Positions 1 to 12,599 of a DNA stretch of 64,000 nucleotides are shown in pieces. The stretch spans positions 3,348,001 through 3,412,000 of the forward strand of contig JABELC010000005.1 of assembly GCA_028455995.1 (NCBI GenBank). Direction: 5' to 3'. A program made the translations under genes and the position numbers. This stretch comes from Scleromitrula shiraiana. Lineage: Eukaryota; Ascomycota; Leotiomycetes; Helotiales; Sclerotiniaceae. How positions within the stretch are numbered: the first letter of the stretch is position 1; each line of letters begins with the position of its first letter. Below the pieces are notes generated by a model. That model had not been told where the DNA came from. It worked only from the letters and a program-made list of their open reading frames with translations, and searched no databases.

Positions 1-1419
1 CCCCTACCATTCCTCTCTTCCCTCTTTCCCTTCCCCCTCTATCCCTTCGCTAACCCAAACTCACTAGTAAACATATACTCCCACCTCCTCGGATTCCTCC
101 TCTTCTGCTTTCTCCCAATCTACATCTATATCACGGTCGTACCACGATACGATGTTGCTACGGTTGCTGATATCGTTGTTTTTGGACTTTTCTTTTTTGG
201 GGTTGCGGTTTGTTTTAGTTCGAGCTTTTTGTGAGTTATTGTTTTCCCTTCTTCTTTTCAACATCTATGATGCAATAAATGAGAATTTTCTTTATCGTAT
301 CCACTCCCTTCCCTAACAATATCTCTCTCCCAGTCCATGACATAAAATTACACCACCAATCCCCAACCCCTGCAGCTACTAACAATCATCCCCTTTCCTC
401 CATTAGATTCCACACCCTCTGCAACCACAGCGAAAAAGTCGCGAAAATCTGGCTCGAATTGGATTACCTAGGTATCGTTATTCTTATGTGGGTGGGTATG
501 GTTCCTACTATTTACCATGGGTTCATTTGTGATCCTACTTTACAGAAGGTTTATTGGTCTATGGTTGGTCTCTTCTATTCCCTTCCCACTCTCCCCATCT
601 ATATCCCCACGTCCAAAATCCTCACCTTCACTCCCGCCCTCTTCTCCATTCCTCTTGTTCCATTTCCCCCGTGAAGCTAACACTCCCCCCCCCCAGATCT
701 CAACCTTCGCCACCCTCTGCATCCTCATAACCCTACTCCCCTCCTTCCAAACCCCCACCTACCGTCTCTACCGCACCCTCATGTACATGGGTCTCGGTCT
801 CTCCGCTCTAGTATTCATCATCCATTCTATTATTATCTATGGCTGGAAGGTGCAGGATCGCCGGTTGAGTATGGGGTGGATTGGGGCGATGGCGGGACTA
901 AATTTTGTGGGGGCTACGGCTTATAGTTTGAGGGTATGTTTATTTTTGTTTTTTATGTATTATTGGTTTAGCATGGGGAAGGAGAAGAAGAAAGAGAAGG
1001 TGAAGAAGATTGAGAGAGAGAAAGGGGATATAAAGCTCAAAGTTGAGTGGGAAGTTTGGTTTGGAAGGAGCTTACCAATGAGGGTGTTTATCATCAACGT
1101 GCTCATTCCTTCATTTTAGAAACATTCCCACTCTCCCCTTTTCCCCACTACTCGCCTTTTTTCTCCGCTCCACCTTCTCTCTTCCTCCCCCTTTTTACTC
1201 ACAATCCCCCTACCATCACCATCTCTAACATCTTTCCAATACTCCCACTAACACACACCCCTTCCACAGATCCCAGAAAAATGGTACCCAGGAAAATTCG
1301 ACATCATAGGGAATAGCCACCAAATCCTCCATTCCATGATTATATTGGCGGCCCTTGCGCATTTTGCGGGGTTGGTGGGGAGTTTTGATTATTTGCATTC
1401 GGGGGCTGAAGAGTGTTGA
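1..1419 (+). CDS. Izh/PAQR (hemolysin III, adiponectin-receptor type) membrane protein, 3' part
   Basis: The window opens inside an intron (1-67, pyrimidine-rich, ending TCACTAG). Visible exons are 68-230, 407-563, 697-933 and 1270-1419; phases join without a break and give 235 C-terminal residues ending GAEEC. Introns carry gtgagt, gttggt and gtatgt donors, and CTAAC-like branch sites. The protein is a chain of hydrophobic helices with the family landmarks NIYSHLLGF, FLFHTLCNHS, LDYLGI and SHQILHS. The histidine of FLFH, the aspartate of LDYLG and the histidines of HQILH match the zinc-site residues of PAQR proteins, which in yeast (Izh) affect zinc and sterol homeostasis. The N-terminal cytosolic part lies outside the window. 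The donor at 564 (gttggt) is unusual but is the only one that restores the conserved junction WSM-ISTFA. Family assignment is firm; the exact substrate is unknown. Confidence 0.9.
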
Positions 1420-2860
1420 GTTTGATACTGTGTGCGGAAAATAGGAATTGGGGGATAGATGGGATTTATAGGAATGGATTGAATTGGGTTGGAAAATTGT
1501 ATTTTAGGCCTGATACTTGCAGTTGGATTTGGAGTTAGAACTGGGTTTAGAATTGAATTTGGGTTTGAATCATAGGTCTAATTGCTTCATTTATTGCTTT
1601 ACTTATATGATATGATATGATAATGCTACATATGGAATGATGAATCAATGATCATGATGGTTTTGGAAGTTATTGCTCGAATGATCGAGTTAGATTTACA
1701 TTTACTTTTGTGGTGAGTCAGTGTTTAGGTGGTATGTAGTGTGATTTAGATGAGATTTGATGGGATTTAAAGATGGGAATGGGGATGAGGGTGGGGTTTA
1801 TGGGGGTTAAAGACGTGGGTGGAGTCTGAATGGGGGATTTTATAGAGGGGTGGAAAGGGGTAGAGGGTAGAATGGTTGATATGGGATGGACTGAGAGGCT
1901 GGGTGTGTATGGTTGCGTAATAGAGATTGGGGGCACGGAGAGCAGAATTTTAATAATTAAATGGATGCATGAGTGAGATTGAAAGATAGGATGGAAAATT
2001 CAAAGGAAGAGAGGAGGAGGGGCAATGCATAAAGGCTGTGTTTAAGGGAGGGGATACAGATATGTTTGTAGAATCGATGTAGATATTCAAAAGTTGAAGT
2101 GCAACGGATTTCAAAAGTAACAGAATGATTTATATTGGTCGATGGCATATGTATACATTTGTGAACATAAAATCTTGAGAAATTTGCCCATTCTGATTTT
2201 CTCTTTTCCTATATTGAGATTATGGGACTCGGAAATGGAGACGCCAATACTTGTTTTCAAATACACATACATATATTGCAAAAAGATATCAACTCTATTC
2301 CAATCTATTTATTCAAACCAAATTTCTGATCTGGCACTTCTATATAAAATTTCCACATCACCAACAGCAAGCACCAGCCAGCAATCTACAAATTAATTAA
2401 TTTTCCATTCAAGTTCACAAGCAAACGCAAAACTAATTTGAATTTATTCACTTATCAGTAACAAATGCATACAACTATAAAATCGCATTGAAAAACACAA
2501 CACATTGCATATCTCTACTAGTATATCAAAATCACCAAACGCTACATCAAATTTCACAAAACATTTTTTCCAGATACTAGTATTCTATTTTTCAATTTTC
2601 TCCTCCGAGTCGTTACCGTGGTCCCTGATATGAGGGGACGTGAAGAGAAGTAAAGCAACACCGTGACGTTCGGCAAAACAATTCTCCGATTCCGAGTTTA
2701 CAAGTTTACAAGCGAGAAGCGAGATTTTAACGACGACATCATTATCGCATGCAAAACAAAACAAAATACACACACATACACAAACATATCACTGGCATCA
2801 GAATTATCTATCTCCAGGATTCGGTTTACTTCATGTTTGTGATTCAGTGTGTTTTGTTTA
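1420..2860. other. Intergenic, no gene seen
   Basis: No reading frame here has protein-like composition or splice structure. The stretch is AT-rich with short direct repeats such as GATATGATATGATA near 1610. It serves as the 3' flank of the Izh-type gene. Confidence 0.6.
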
Positions 2861-2862
2861 AT

Positions 2863-2971
2863 TGTGTTGCATTGTATTGTGTTGTATTGCATTGTATTGC
2901 ATTGTATTGCATTGTATTGCATTGTATTGCATTGTATTGTATTGTGTTGTATTGTGTTGTATTGTGTTGTG
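2863..2971. repeat. Pentanucleotide microsatellite, TTGTA/TTGCA type
   Basis: About 110 bases alternate ATTGC, ATTGT and GTTGT blocks. A homogeneous ATTGCATTGT core is flanked by GTTGT-rich variants, as expected for slippage followed by point changes. Both strands show spurious open frames across it; these are not genes. Confidence 0.9.
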
Positions 2972-3169
2972 CTATGTTCTTAATATTCTATGCGTAATCT
3001 ACTTTCTTGCCGTGTTCTGCTTGCTTGCATTCCCATTGCTGCGTAATTAATTGTATCCCACCCCAAGACCATTTAGATGTAAGTCTGGATTTACATCGTG
3101 ATTGAATCTTGACTCGATGGGATTTTCTTTGTTGTCAAGATGGAATGGGGGGGGGGGGGGTTGGAAAGT

Positions 3170-4180
3170 TGGTTGGGGTCATGTTGTTGATTGATTTTTG
3201 TGGATATTGAGCTTCTACCGATGGGATGTGTGGTGGGGGATGTCTCTCGAGTCGGGTAGACTATCGTATAGTACTGTTTAATTGATTGAATCTATGGGCT
3301 TTTGCGGCATAGTGCACATTGGTTCATTGATCGGCAGTATTCTTCTATGAGGAATTTGATATTCACATGTTTGATTAGTGTTTTGGGGTTTTTGTTCAAA
3401 AGTGTGTACTGGTTGGGTGTGGGCTTGGGACGTATCTTGAGTCGGGGGACTACCGGTAAATTATGGTAGAGTATTAGGCGCTGTTTAATTGCTTATATTG
3501 ATTGTTTTAGTACAATGGTTATTAGTTGGTCCCTTCCTCTACATTCAAATTCTGGGTTATGTTTTCTAAGGCTTTTCAAAAGTATGTACTGGCTGAGTAG
3601 GGTGTAAGATGTCTCTTGAGTCGGGTTTAGTATAGCATCCTCGGTATCGTATTGCATAATTGACTTTACGGATCGTTCCGGTATGATTGTCATTAGTTGA
3701 TTAGTTGGTTAAAGGCTTTATGCCCACGATCTCGATTGATTTTGCTGGAGACTTTCAGATGTACCGGCTGAGTGGGTGGCTCTTGAAGAGAAGGTGGGTT
3801 ATCGATAGACTATGGTAATGTACTGATTATTGTCTAGTTGATTGCGGGGACTTTTGCGGTATGGTGGTATGATGGCCATTAGTTATTCAATTGGTAGAGC
3901 TTTTCCGTGGAAAATTTGATGTTGACATTCTCGACTGGTTTTTCTGGGGAGGAGAAATGCGAATGCAAATGCGAATGCACCGGTGGGGTGGAGGATGTCT
4001 CTTCGGTCGAGTAGACTATTGGCAGAATGTGGTATAGTTTCCAGGCATTACCGCATTATCGGGTTGATTGTACGGAGTTTCGCGGGATGCTGTTTGTTAG
4101 TGTAGTCGTCCCATCTGATCTATCTATGTTAGTTCCTCGGTTAGGGGATCAATCTGTTGATTGAGTTAGATGTTTTTGAG
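3170..4180. repeat. Five diverged tandem copies of a repeat of about 190 bases
   Basis: The core GATGTCTCTCGAGTCGGG at 3239 recurs in altered form near 3429, 3608, 3778 and 3993 (spacings about 190, 179, 170 and 215). Each core is followed by GACTAT-like and TTAATTGATTG-like words, then a TTTTGCGG or similar word, and ends in a block such as TGTACTGGCTGAGTGGG before the next core. No copy codes for protein. I do not recognise the family. Confidence 0.75.
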
Positions 4181-4629
4181 TTATCTCGATGTTTTGGCTC
4201 TAATTTGGTGGTGGTGGTAATGATAATGATGACATTATTGATGGTGGTAGTTTTAGTAGTATAGCAATGAAGCTATCTAAGTGAATCGCGTGCAAGTCTA
4301 AGCTCGGATGGTACCGGGATGTAATTAGTGTCAATTTCAATCTTAGTTCTCTTGGCTGATTTTTGTCATGCTACAGGATTGATTGGAGACTTATTACTTG
4401 AAGTCATTTTCATACTTATCGTTGTGTTAATCTCACTTTCATTTGTATTAGCCGCGGTCGTATCTCACCCCGTTTTCTCGATTTAAATCTGATTTTAAAC
4501 TTTCACACTGAACAAGAACTCTAAAGCTTGCTCACCATCTCTCATGACTGTTGATTAATTGCACATACGAGATAGGGACTAAATTATCCACTATGTATGT
4601 TTAGAATCCCCTAGTGTAGATTATGCCCG

Positions 4630-4925
4630 GTTTGCTACTAAAGTCGCGCTGTCGATCTAGTGCCGGTAACTATAAAGCTTGGTTTCTTCCCCCCCTATTT
4701 TATAGCATGAGAGTTCATTCTTTCCTCCTTGGTTCATATGGATATCTCAATGCCTTATTCATTTATTGTTGCGGCATCGTTACTGCCCAATTATTTGCTG
4801 CTAAGGTGGTATTGTTGATCTAGTACCGGTACTATAAATCAAAGCTTAATTTCTTTCCCCACTATTTTGTAGCATGACAGTTCGTTCTTTCCTTTGTTGT
4901 TCCCTTCGGTATCTTGATTCACCCT
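4630..4925. repeat. Two-copy direct repeat, period about 164 bases
   Basis: The segment from TGCTACTAAAG (4633) is repeated from TGCTGCTAAGG (4797). Shared words in order are GATCTAGTRCCGGTA, CTATAAA, AAGCTT, TTTCTT, CACTATTTTGTAGCATGA (second copy) and TTCATTCTTTCCT or TTCGTTCTTTCCT. It lies just right of the 190-base array but its sequence is different. No coding potential was seen. Confidence 0.65.
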
Positions 4926-4929
4926 TCAT

Positions 4930-7900
4930 TTCATTTGCTTATCATGTTTGAAATGTTGTTCCTACAAAAGGTTTACACCATATACTGTTGGTTGCCTAGG
5001 GTATCAACTTATTCCTTAGTCATATGGATGGATAATATCCTCTACCTCTCCCATAGTATGGTACCTGAGACCTTTTAATACTATAATAAGATGCCCTGCA
5101 TATTACCATAATATAGTGCAAGATCTACTAGTATCACTTCATGTTTTGATACCTTCTGCATCAAAGTAACTTTGTAATGATTGGGTGTGCTGTGGTATTG
5201 TGATACTGCGACTTGCTAAAATTGATAAGTGCAAGATTATTCAAATCAACAGTTCACTAATGGGCAAATTCCATTGTAAACTCCATCATGCCTATACAAG
5301 CAACTTCAGTGTCTTGAGTTTTGTTACCTGGGTGATCATTTTCGTCATTTGCAGGAACTGGAAAATGCATTCGGGACAATCCGGTCTTGGTAGTGGATAG
5401 TTTAACTAGATACCCAACAAGCGAAAATGTTGATCTACGCCTTCCCTTCCGATCATCTTCTCTTCATTCCAAATCTTCCATGAGATTAAGTTTATTAGTT
5501 CTATGTTAATGAGTGGACTTGGTCTTGAGATTTACCATCTAATGCAAATTAGCTCTATACCAATTGATCTAGTAGAAGAATATGTATCATCTGATGTATA
5601 TTCGGATCCAAAGATGAAAAATTTGCTTGCAAGTACATCGTAAGAGCATCATAAGAGCTTGGCTAGTTACGTCGACGATATTGCGTGACTTGAGGCAAAA
5701 TGGGAAATAGCGTAGTTTGTCTTTTGTATATATGCCCTCCTCCCCAAAAATTTCTCTCCCCCATTTTCCCAATGTTCCAAAAATTTTCATAGATCATTCT
5801 TTGCTGCTATGTATCATTTTATCAATCTCATTACAATTTTACCAATTTTATTACTCTTACTTTCACCTTCCTCATCCTCGCGCAATGGTCAAATTCAATC
5901 CCACGAGCATCGATGTAAGTAATCATTGATATATTTACATCTCAAATTTCAATTTCTAACCATCAAAAAGCCGTCAAAGAAAATCGCAAGACAAAGAAGT
6001 ACTTAGAAAAGAAGGGCTAAGTATCAAGTTTGAACGATTTTGTCTTACCACCCTAAATTTGAGAAAGAAAAAACACTGACACATGCAACAGTAGGAGATA
6101 CTAATCAAAATCTAACTCTAGAATAGGAAAACGAAACCACGAGTCGCGATCGAATTAAGGAAAGAGTTAGCTCGAGCTAATCGGGAGCTCACGGGAGCTC
6201 ATCTTCTTCAAGCAGCGGACTTGTCGAATCCAAAATTTCAACATTAGACCGGGTTCTCTTCATTGGTAGGTTCCAAGACTTTTAGTCAATGCATCATAAC
6301 TAACTTTCTTGACTAGCGAACGAACCCATGGGATACTCACACCAAGTACCCACCAACAAACATAGTGGCTAAACCCCACCGAGAACACCAACGGAGAATT
6401 TTGCACTCCACCCACAACAAAAAGACCAATACTACTGTCTTAGGACAGTTCTTCTTCCCACCAAAAACCTTTGGCAACCTAGGCAATCCATCACTGTTGT
6501 TGTAGCTTGCTCCTTCAGAAATTGTCAGTTTCTTATGAGATGCATACTAGTCGACTAGTACGCTTGTCTAAAGAAACACCTCTCCTACAATCGTCAATCG
6601 TTGTATATCAAATGTGTTGGTGCATTAAGTTTGCCCATGGAGAAAACACCAACAGAAATTCTTAGTTCGATGCATTAAGTTTGCTCACTTTGATTTCTCC
6701 CCTCTCAAAAGTCCTTGACCTCGCCCACGCGAGGAAACCCACAACCAATGTCGCGACTCAGATTGAAAAAAGAAGAATAGATCTGAATAACGCAATTTGG
6801 TTAGGCAACTGAGTTGTACTAGACGAGCCTCAGTATAATCCCAAAACTACTACATCGTGCTATTTTAGCACCGTTCTCACTTTGCGCCAGGATAGACGTT
6901 ATCCTACCCTAGTGGTTTTCTTTTAGTCTGAGACTGATCTCCGATCCTCTTAAGACACTTTTCTAGCTCCCTCGTCACGCGAGGTCCTAAAGTTAGAAGG
7001 AAAAGTGGAAACCACTAACGAATTCAACTAGTCTGCTCCCTCCGGTCGATGCATCTAGTACGAATTCACATGGCAGCGCGACCCCCCGCAGCACACCATG
7101 GCAAACAACCCCAAAGCTCACAGCGCAAAACCCCCTGGTTTGTTAAACCAAAAAAACTCTAATTTCATCGATGTAGCTCTTTCCTTTGGCAGATTGAGTA
7201 AATTCCGATCGAAATTACCCGTTCACCGGTAGCCACCCTCCCCACCACTTCTTACCAACTATCTTGCATAGTTGGTAAGTGCAAAAACAAAACAACGCTA
7301 TCGCTCTGAACGACCAAAACTTGGTAGCCAAAAACCCCACCCCACACACAATGATTCTAGGCTCGCTTCGGCTTGTAGACTGGATTACATCATTGTTTTG
7401 CTTCACAATCCCTTGAAGCACCCCAACTTTTTTAGCTCGCCAAAACATCATCGTGGCTTGAAGAAACTAAAGTTGCACTTTCTTAGCTCGCTATCGTCAA
7501 TTGTGGCTTGTAGACATCAAAGTGCCCTCAAGGAGTTTAATTTCTAGACGTTGGAAATAAAACTTGGAATTCTCCGCTGGAATTTCCTGAGATCCTTTTA
7601 GTGAGACAAAAAAAAATTCAATTTATGCTCGCATGCAAATGCTTGATGCAGAATTGTCTAACTTTTTCCACCAAACAAAAAATAATGAACACTCAGGCTA
7701 TCGTCTCATTTCATTATTTCCAATTTTTGAACATATTCACCTTCTAACATGCTCGCTTTCGAGCTTGATGCAGACCTGCAAGATTGAATCAAAAATTGGC
7801 CTTTTGTCTTTACTACTGGATACTTCCTGACCCATACCTCAATCGAACAACTTCATGGAAATACATCCGTACGGGGAATGGAATCTCAGCTCGCTTTACA

Positions 7901-9020
7901 CTGAAGCTAGAAGACGTTATTCCATTTAGTATTTCCGCAATTTCCGAAAAAAGTCATTATGATGGATGACTTGAGGAATGTCGCACACCAAAACACCACA
8001 AAACAACCAAACAAATGAAGTTGTTCATTGAGAAGTTATCGGATATTCATACTTGTATGGATTTGATGGTAAATAAAAGGTGTCGAGTCGGTTAAGCATA
8101 AAATGCTGATTGGACATAAATTGTCTAAGTGAGCATAAATTGCTCATTGACTCGAAGAGCGCATGGACAGGAGGAACCGCGGTGTGTCTACAAAAAAATT
8201 GTAAGTATCTTTCCTTTCCTTCTAACTTGTACAATAACTAATTCATTGGTTGATAGCTGGTTTTTGAAGATGGAAGGTTGATCGAATCAAGAGCGAAGAG
8301 TTCTTGCTATTGGTTTGGACTATGGTATGTCATCTTCGTTCTGATTCTATCTTATTGTTTGAACTTTATACTAATTGTTTAGTCTCAGCGAATAAAATAT
8401 GATGGATGGCTTTTTTGTTTCCTCTTTCTTAACTAGAGATAGATGATAACTTTCAATCAAAAACATCTTTCTCTTCATTCATGTGTTGACGTTCTTGATG
8501 TTCATACTGATTGATTTGTGAATATGTTTTCAATAACCATGTCCATGATTCAAGTTAGATTCCATCGATGAAATGTTGCGTTACTAAAACTGCCCTTGAA
8601 TATACGTCACATTTACTGTAACACTTTCATGAAAATATTAGTTATTTTTTTTCTCCTCTCTATCAATCGAAGTAGTTACAAACTTGTACTTTGAGTTTTC
8701 TTATTTGATTTGAATGTCCCTCTAAACAATCTTTTACTGTTATCGTCTTGAATTCTTCTTTTTCTTCCGTCTGTTTGAGTATACAATCAAATCTCATTAA
8801 ACATTGAGTTATACGTATTTGTTAGACAATGTTGAAATTGATAACCATAGACGAATACTTGATAGCCTACGTTATATAAGCATGAATCCTAAATATAATC
8901 CCACCTATCTATCAACTTCTCAATCCTCCATCACCTACTTCTTACCATTACCCTTCTTCCTCCCTTTCCCCTTTCCCTTCTCCTCCTCTCCCTCTCCACT
9001 ATTCTTACCTCCCTCCTTAT
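4930..9020. other. Long gene-poor stretch with small repeats
   Basis: About 4 kb without a convincing gene. It holds a short open start at 5884 (MVKFNPTSID) followed by a good donor gtaagt but no plausible downstream exon; twice the word GCATTAAGTTTGC (near 6630 and 6670); three partial copies of an AGCTCGC...GTGGCTTG block (7360-7540); and a hairpin at 7251-7279. From 8270 one frame resembles the first strand of an Hsp70 domain for about 14 residues only. Likely old, decayed DNA. Confidence 0.5.
7251..7279. other. Perfect 12-bp stem hairpin with 5-base loop
   Basis: CTTACCAACTAT (7251-7262) and ATAGTTGGTAAG (7268-7279) are exact reverse complements around the loop CTTGC. No U-tract follows and no gene is adjacent, so a terminator role is not suggested. 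Confidence 0.7.
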
Positions 9021-9025
9021 CCTCC

Positions 9026-9425
9026 TCATCCCTTCTTCATCTCCTTAACACATTTCTCACTAAACGCTCTCACCCTAACTCGATTATAACAAAAATCAAT
9101 TCCACCAGTCCCCTTTCCCTCAAGCCCCTTCCCAGTAACTACCAAGAAACTTTCAAACCTGTTTACAAAATCCTTATCATCTTGGTTCTTGACCCAGAAT
9201 TGTCGCCCCACGGTGTTATAATCAATGTGGCCATCTTCGAGTTTGTATTTGTGGAGGAGAGATTTAAGATTTGAGGCTTCGGTGGCTGTGAGGGAGGATG
9301 CGGGTTCTTCGTCTTCGGTGAGGAGTTTAGTGGCGAGGATTTTGGGGGACATGCTTTTTGTATGGTCGAATAGGATGTTATGGAATGGGGGAACTGTGCC
9401 GAATAATTCGAATACTGATGTAGTA
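9026..9425 (-). CDS. Unrecognised small protein or gene remnant
   Basis: On the minus strand an open frame runs from about 9425 to a stop at 9026. The first ATG is at 9352 (MSPKILATKLL), but the same frame reads well further upstream (FELFGTVPPFHNILFDHTKS), so the true N terminus may lie on an earlier exon or be lost. The best part, SLTATEASNLKSLLHKYKLE then YNTVGRQFWVKN, has normal protein composition and predicted helices. After DFVNRF a possible donor (CAG-gtttga) occurs and the remaining 40 residues become low-complexity, so the frame may end in an intron. I do not recognise a domain. No partner gene lies nearby. Confidence 0.4.
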
Positions 9426-9449
9426 AATTGGAGTTAATACCATGATTCA

Positions 9450-12400
9450 ATATCTGAAATGATGATAGAACTCGTCAATTGATTTGATATATGATTTGTT
9501 GTCCGCTAGGATTCAATCCAAGTAGATATATATACACGTACTCAACATCATAATCTCCATTCATCTGGACAGTTAATTAGTAGGTCGAAAAGATATAAAC
9601 CCTATCAAATACTTCAGTAATCCCGAAATAAGGCAGATTCATATTTGATGGCTAACGGCAAGATTTTAGATTTATCGTTACCTAAAGGTCATAACATACT
9701 AAATAGGTTATATGTGGTTGAAACAATGGTCGATTGAGATATAACGGATACCTAGGACCTAGGTCACCACCAACATTAACCCTCGAATCGAAATCGACGA
9801 AAATCAATTCTTTTCAACAGTTCTCGCACGAGTATATTACTCCGTTAATACGTCTTGCAAATACGCTTTACTAAAAAGCGGAGTCGGACTTTTTGTTCGC
9901 CACCCACCACGTCGTCGTTGTAGGGTTGTGAAAAGCCCGTCATATGAAATTGCACTGTCATTTCATATCACATCACGCAAATTTCAAGCCTTGTGCGTCT
10001 TTTGATATTTACTCTTAAGCTTTCTTCGTCTGGAAAATAATACAATCAAAAAGTTTATATCTTCAAAGTTTGCATATACCAACCACACCATGCAACGTGA
10101 CCGTCACACTAATTGACTTCAAATGTCATATGGTGTCATCTCATGGCACGTCAAAACACTGTCACGCTCATTTTGTAACCCTGCGTCGTTGACTATTTAT
10201 TCATTTGCCCACTTATACTTTCCACATACATAAACATTGTCAGTTATTGACTATCTGACGCTCTATAATACGTATTCAATCAATTGATTGTTTCCTGATT
10301 TACTTTGGAATCGGATTTCCTATTCCGCCAGTTCCATCTATATAGTTATTTCATTTGTTCAACGATTATTTTCTTTCTTACCTACCTAATTATTTCTCGT
10401 CTACCCAAGTCCAATATCATAGCTCTCTCCTCCTATGCCCAATGATCAACATTTTCTAAACATAAAATCATATTCATAGTTCATTATTCTTCATTTACCC
10501 TTCATACCCTTCCTTCGCTCCCTTTCACCACTCATTAGAAACCACAGCAAGTACATTCATCCACCAATATTCCATATACCCATACTCTCAACCCTACCCA
10601 ATCTTACAGCATAAAACCTAAAAGCATTAAAAAGATCCAAACAACTTCTTAAAAACACCAATATTGAACCACGCAAAAGTTTTAAAACTCGTGCACAAGA
10701 AAACAACCCCACAAGCGAGTCTAGACCCTTCTAGCTAAACACCAATGATGTCACTTAACACCTATCTAAGTGTCTCTCATTCCATCTATTGCACATCTAA
10801 CCTTATAAACCCTAAGCCAGCAGCACTAGGAGTATTTACTTCATCAATAGCAGAATATATATCCATTTAGTTGGTGATCATATACCGCTAATATCAAAAA
10901 TCGGTTCCGAACTCCGGTAAGTAAAGTATAACTCCATCCATTATTCGTGTCAATCCTCGGTATCTATCTACGGAATATCATACAATCGTTCATAACTATC
11001 GTCTGGTTACTGCACATTTAAAATACCAGTCAGTAGTAGCAGAGTCAAGTCTTGAGAAGTTGAGTAGTGTCCTCACTAGATTATTCAACGGCGTCAAAAT
11101 TTGGGATGCGTAATCCAGAAGTTGAGATGGAACTACGCCGTCAAATTCACTTGTTATTGGGTAGAAAAATAAAGAAATAAGTATAAAAAGTTGCCATCTT
11201 CACTTGGCAAACTATTATCAAAACATTAACTAATCTAGCAAGAAGCAATAAATTCAGTTCAAGAGACTCGGATATAGTTCTAAACTACAATTGATTACAA
11301 CCATATGATCGGACCTGATATTATCAATGGTTTTGGAGGATAAGTATATCAGCATTGAAGATTTCTAGTAGATGGGTTTAAGAATGATAATAATGAACCA
11401 TGTTAAATATTGACAACAGTATTTTACTGAGTAATTCTTTTATAATATCGACGATATGGACCGGCTATTCTGCTGCTAAGTACCAGTGAGTCTGTCTTCC
11501 AACAGCAGCTTGATTCATTTCTGTGAAGCAAAAGAAGTCTAGTATTTTGCATCCATAAAAAACAATGCTTTCTTTAACTGACCCTTATCAAGGATATTAT
11601 ATTATAATGAACAATTTAGTTCGAGTCTCCACGTTGGTAACCCACTCTAACCACCAAAACATGTATCTAAATCTCATATATTAGCGAAAGAATATCAATT
11701 GGACCATAGCGAGAGATACAAATGATCATCTCTATGTATCAACAAAACTAGCGTTATTCAAATGGTCCTTTCTTCTCATGCTTTAATAGCAATTATACAT
11801 TCGCAACTACGAATACTAACAGTAAAATTCTACTAGTTGTCAACGACAACACGAACCTCCAAACCAGCAACAACAATTAATCCCAATACAACCAAAATCC
11901 TTATCTACAAGCCATCGAATACAATCACTAAACCAAGAAGAAGAAGAAGAAGAAGAAGAAGAAGAAGAAAAAGAAAAATATTGGTTCATAGACCATCATC
12001 CATTTTTTCCATCTATCAAAACATGTTCTGTACAGCAATCCGAAAGGGACTCCAAAAACTAAATATATAGTGCCCTCAAGTGTTTACACTTAGAGGTGAG
12101 TAGACCATTTTAGTATTTGATCTATTCGGCTAGAGTGTAAACTAAAGATTTAATAATAAGTGTACTTAGTTCCCGGCTAGTTAAGCTAATGGCACTAGGA
12201 TCGTACTAGGACCGTTAGGCGAAGTATAAAGCATCGTCATTGACTGGTTGGGTATGTCTAAACTATTCCTAACAATTGCTAAATAAATATAGGCGAGCTA
12301 GGTCGATGTGAGATATATTCGAATTTTGGTATTTATGTATGGTGTTCAATCACTCCTAGTTGTAATGTTAGGGTTAGTTTGTTTTTTATTGTATTCATGA

Positions 12401-12500
12401 TGATGATGATGATGATGATGAATAATGAATGATAGTAATATAGAGATCTAAAAATTGATTTAACGGCAAGTAGACATTGTTATATGATGGTTCAATAACT
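9450..12500. other. Intergenic, no gene seen
   Basis: About 3 kb of AT-rich sequence. Near 9943-9970 ATATGAAAT and ATTTCATAT form a 9-bp inverted repeat. An AGA trinucleotide run lies at about 11938-11975 and a GAT run at about 12398-12422. The apparent frame across the AGA run is an arginine/lysine artefact of the microsatellite. Confidence 0.55.
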
Positions 12501-12518
12501 AGAATCAAGAAAACTCAC

Positions 12519-12596
12519 GGGAAGGCTGTCTGTTTCAATGAATGCGGTCGTTAGTAAGAGAAACAACGAGAAAGTGATTGAACCCCGCTCAGCCAT
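12519..12596 (-). CDS. Possible first exon encoding a signal peptide (orphan)
   Basis: On the minus strand ATG at 12596 opens 26 codons (MAERG, then SITFSLFLLLTTAF, ending TDSLP) and stops exactly at a consensus donor GTGAGT. The shape is that of a secretory signal: a basic start, a leucine/phenylalanine core and a small-residue end. No downstream exon with clear coding content could be found towards 12,000, so this may be a decayed gene for a small secreted protein, or chance. Confidence 0.25.
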
Positions 12597-12599
12597 TAT

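Noticed and set aside
5884..6250. Possible small gene starting MVKFNPTSID with a good splice donor
   Set aside because: No acceptor gives more than a few codons before a stop and no family is recognised.
8270..8330. Short resemblance to the start of an Hsp70-like ATPase domain (RRVLAIGLDYG)
   Set aside because: Only about 14 residues match, a stop lies just upstream in frame, and no further Hsp70 motif follows.
11837..12070. Basic arginine-rich frame resembling a nuclear or protamine-like protein
   Set aside because: The arginine run comes from an AGA microsatellite and the rest has no support.
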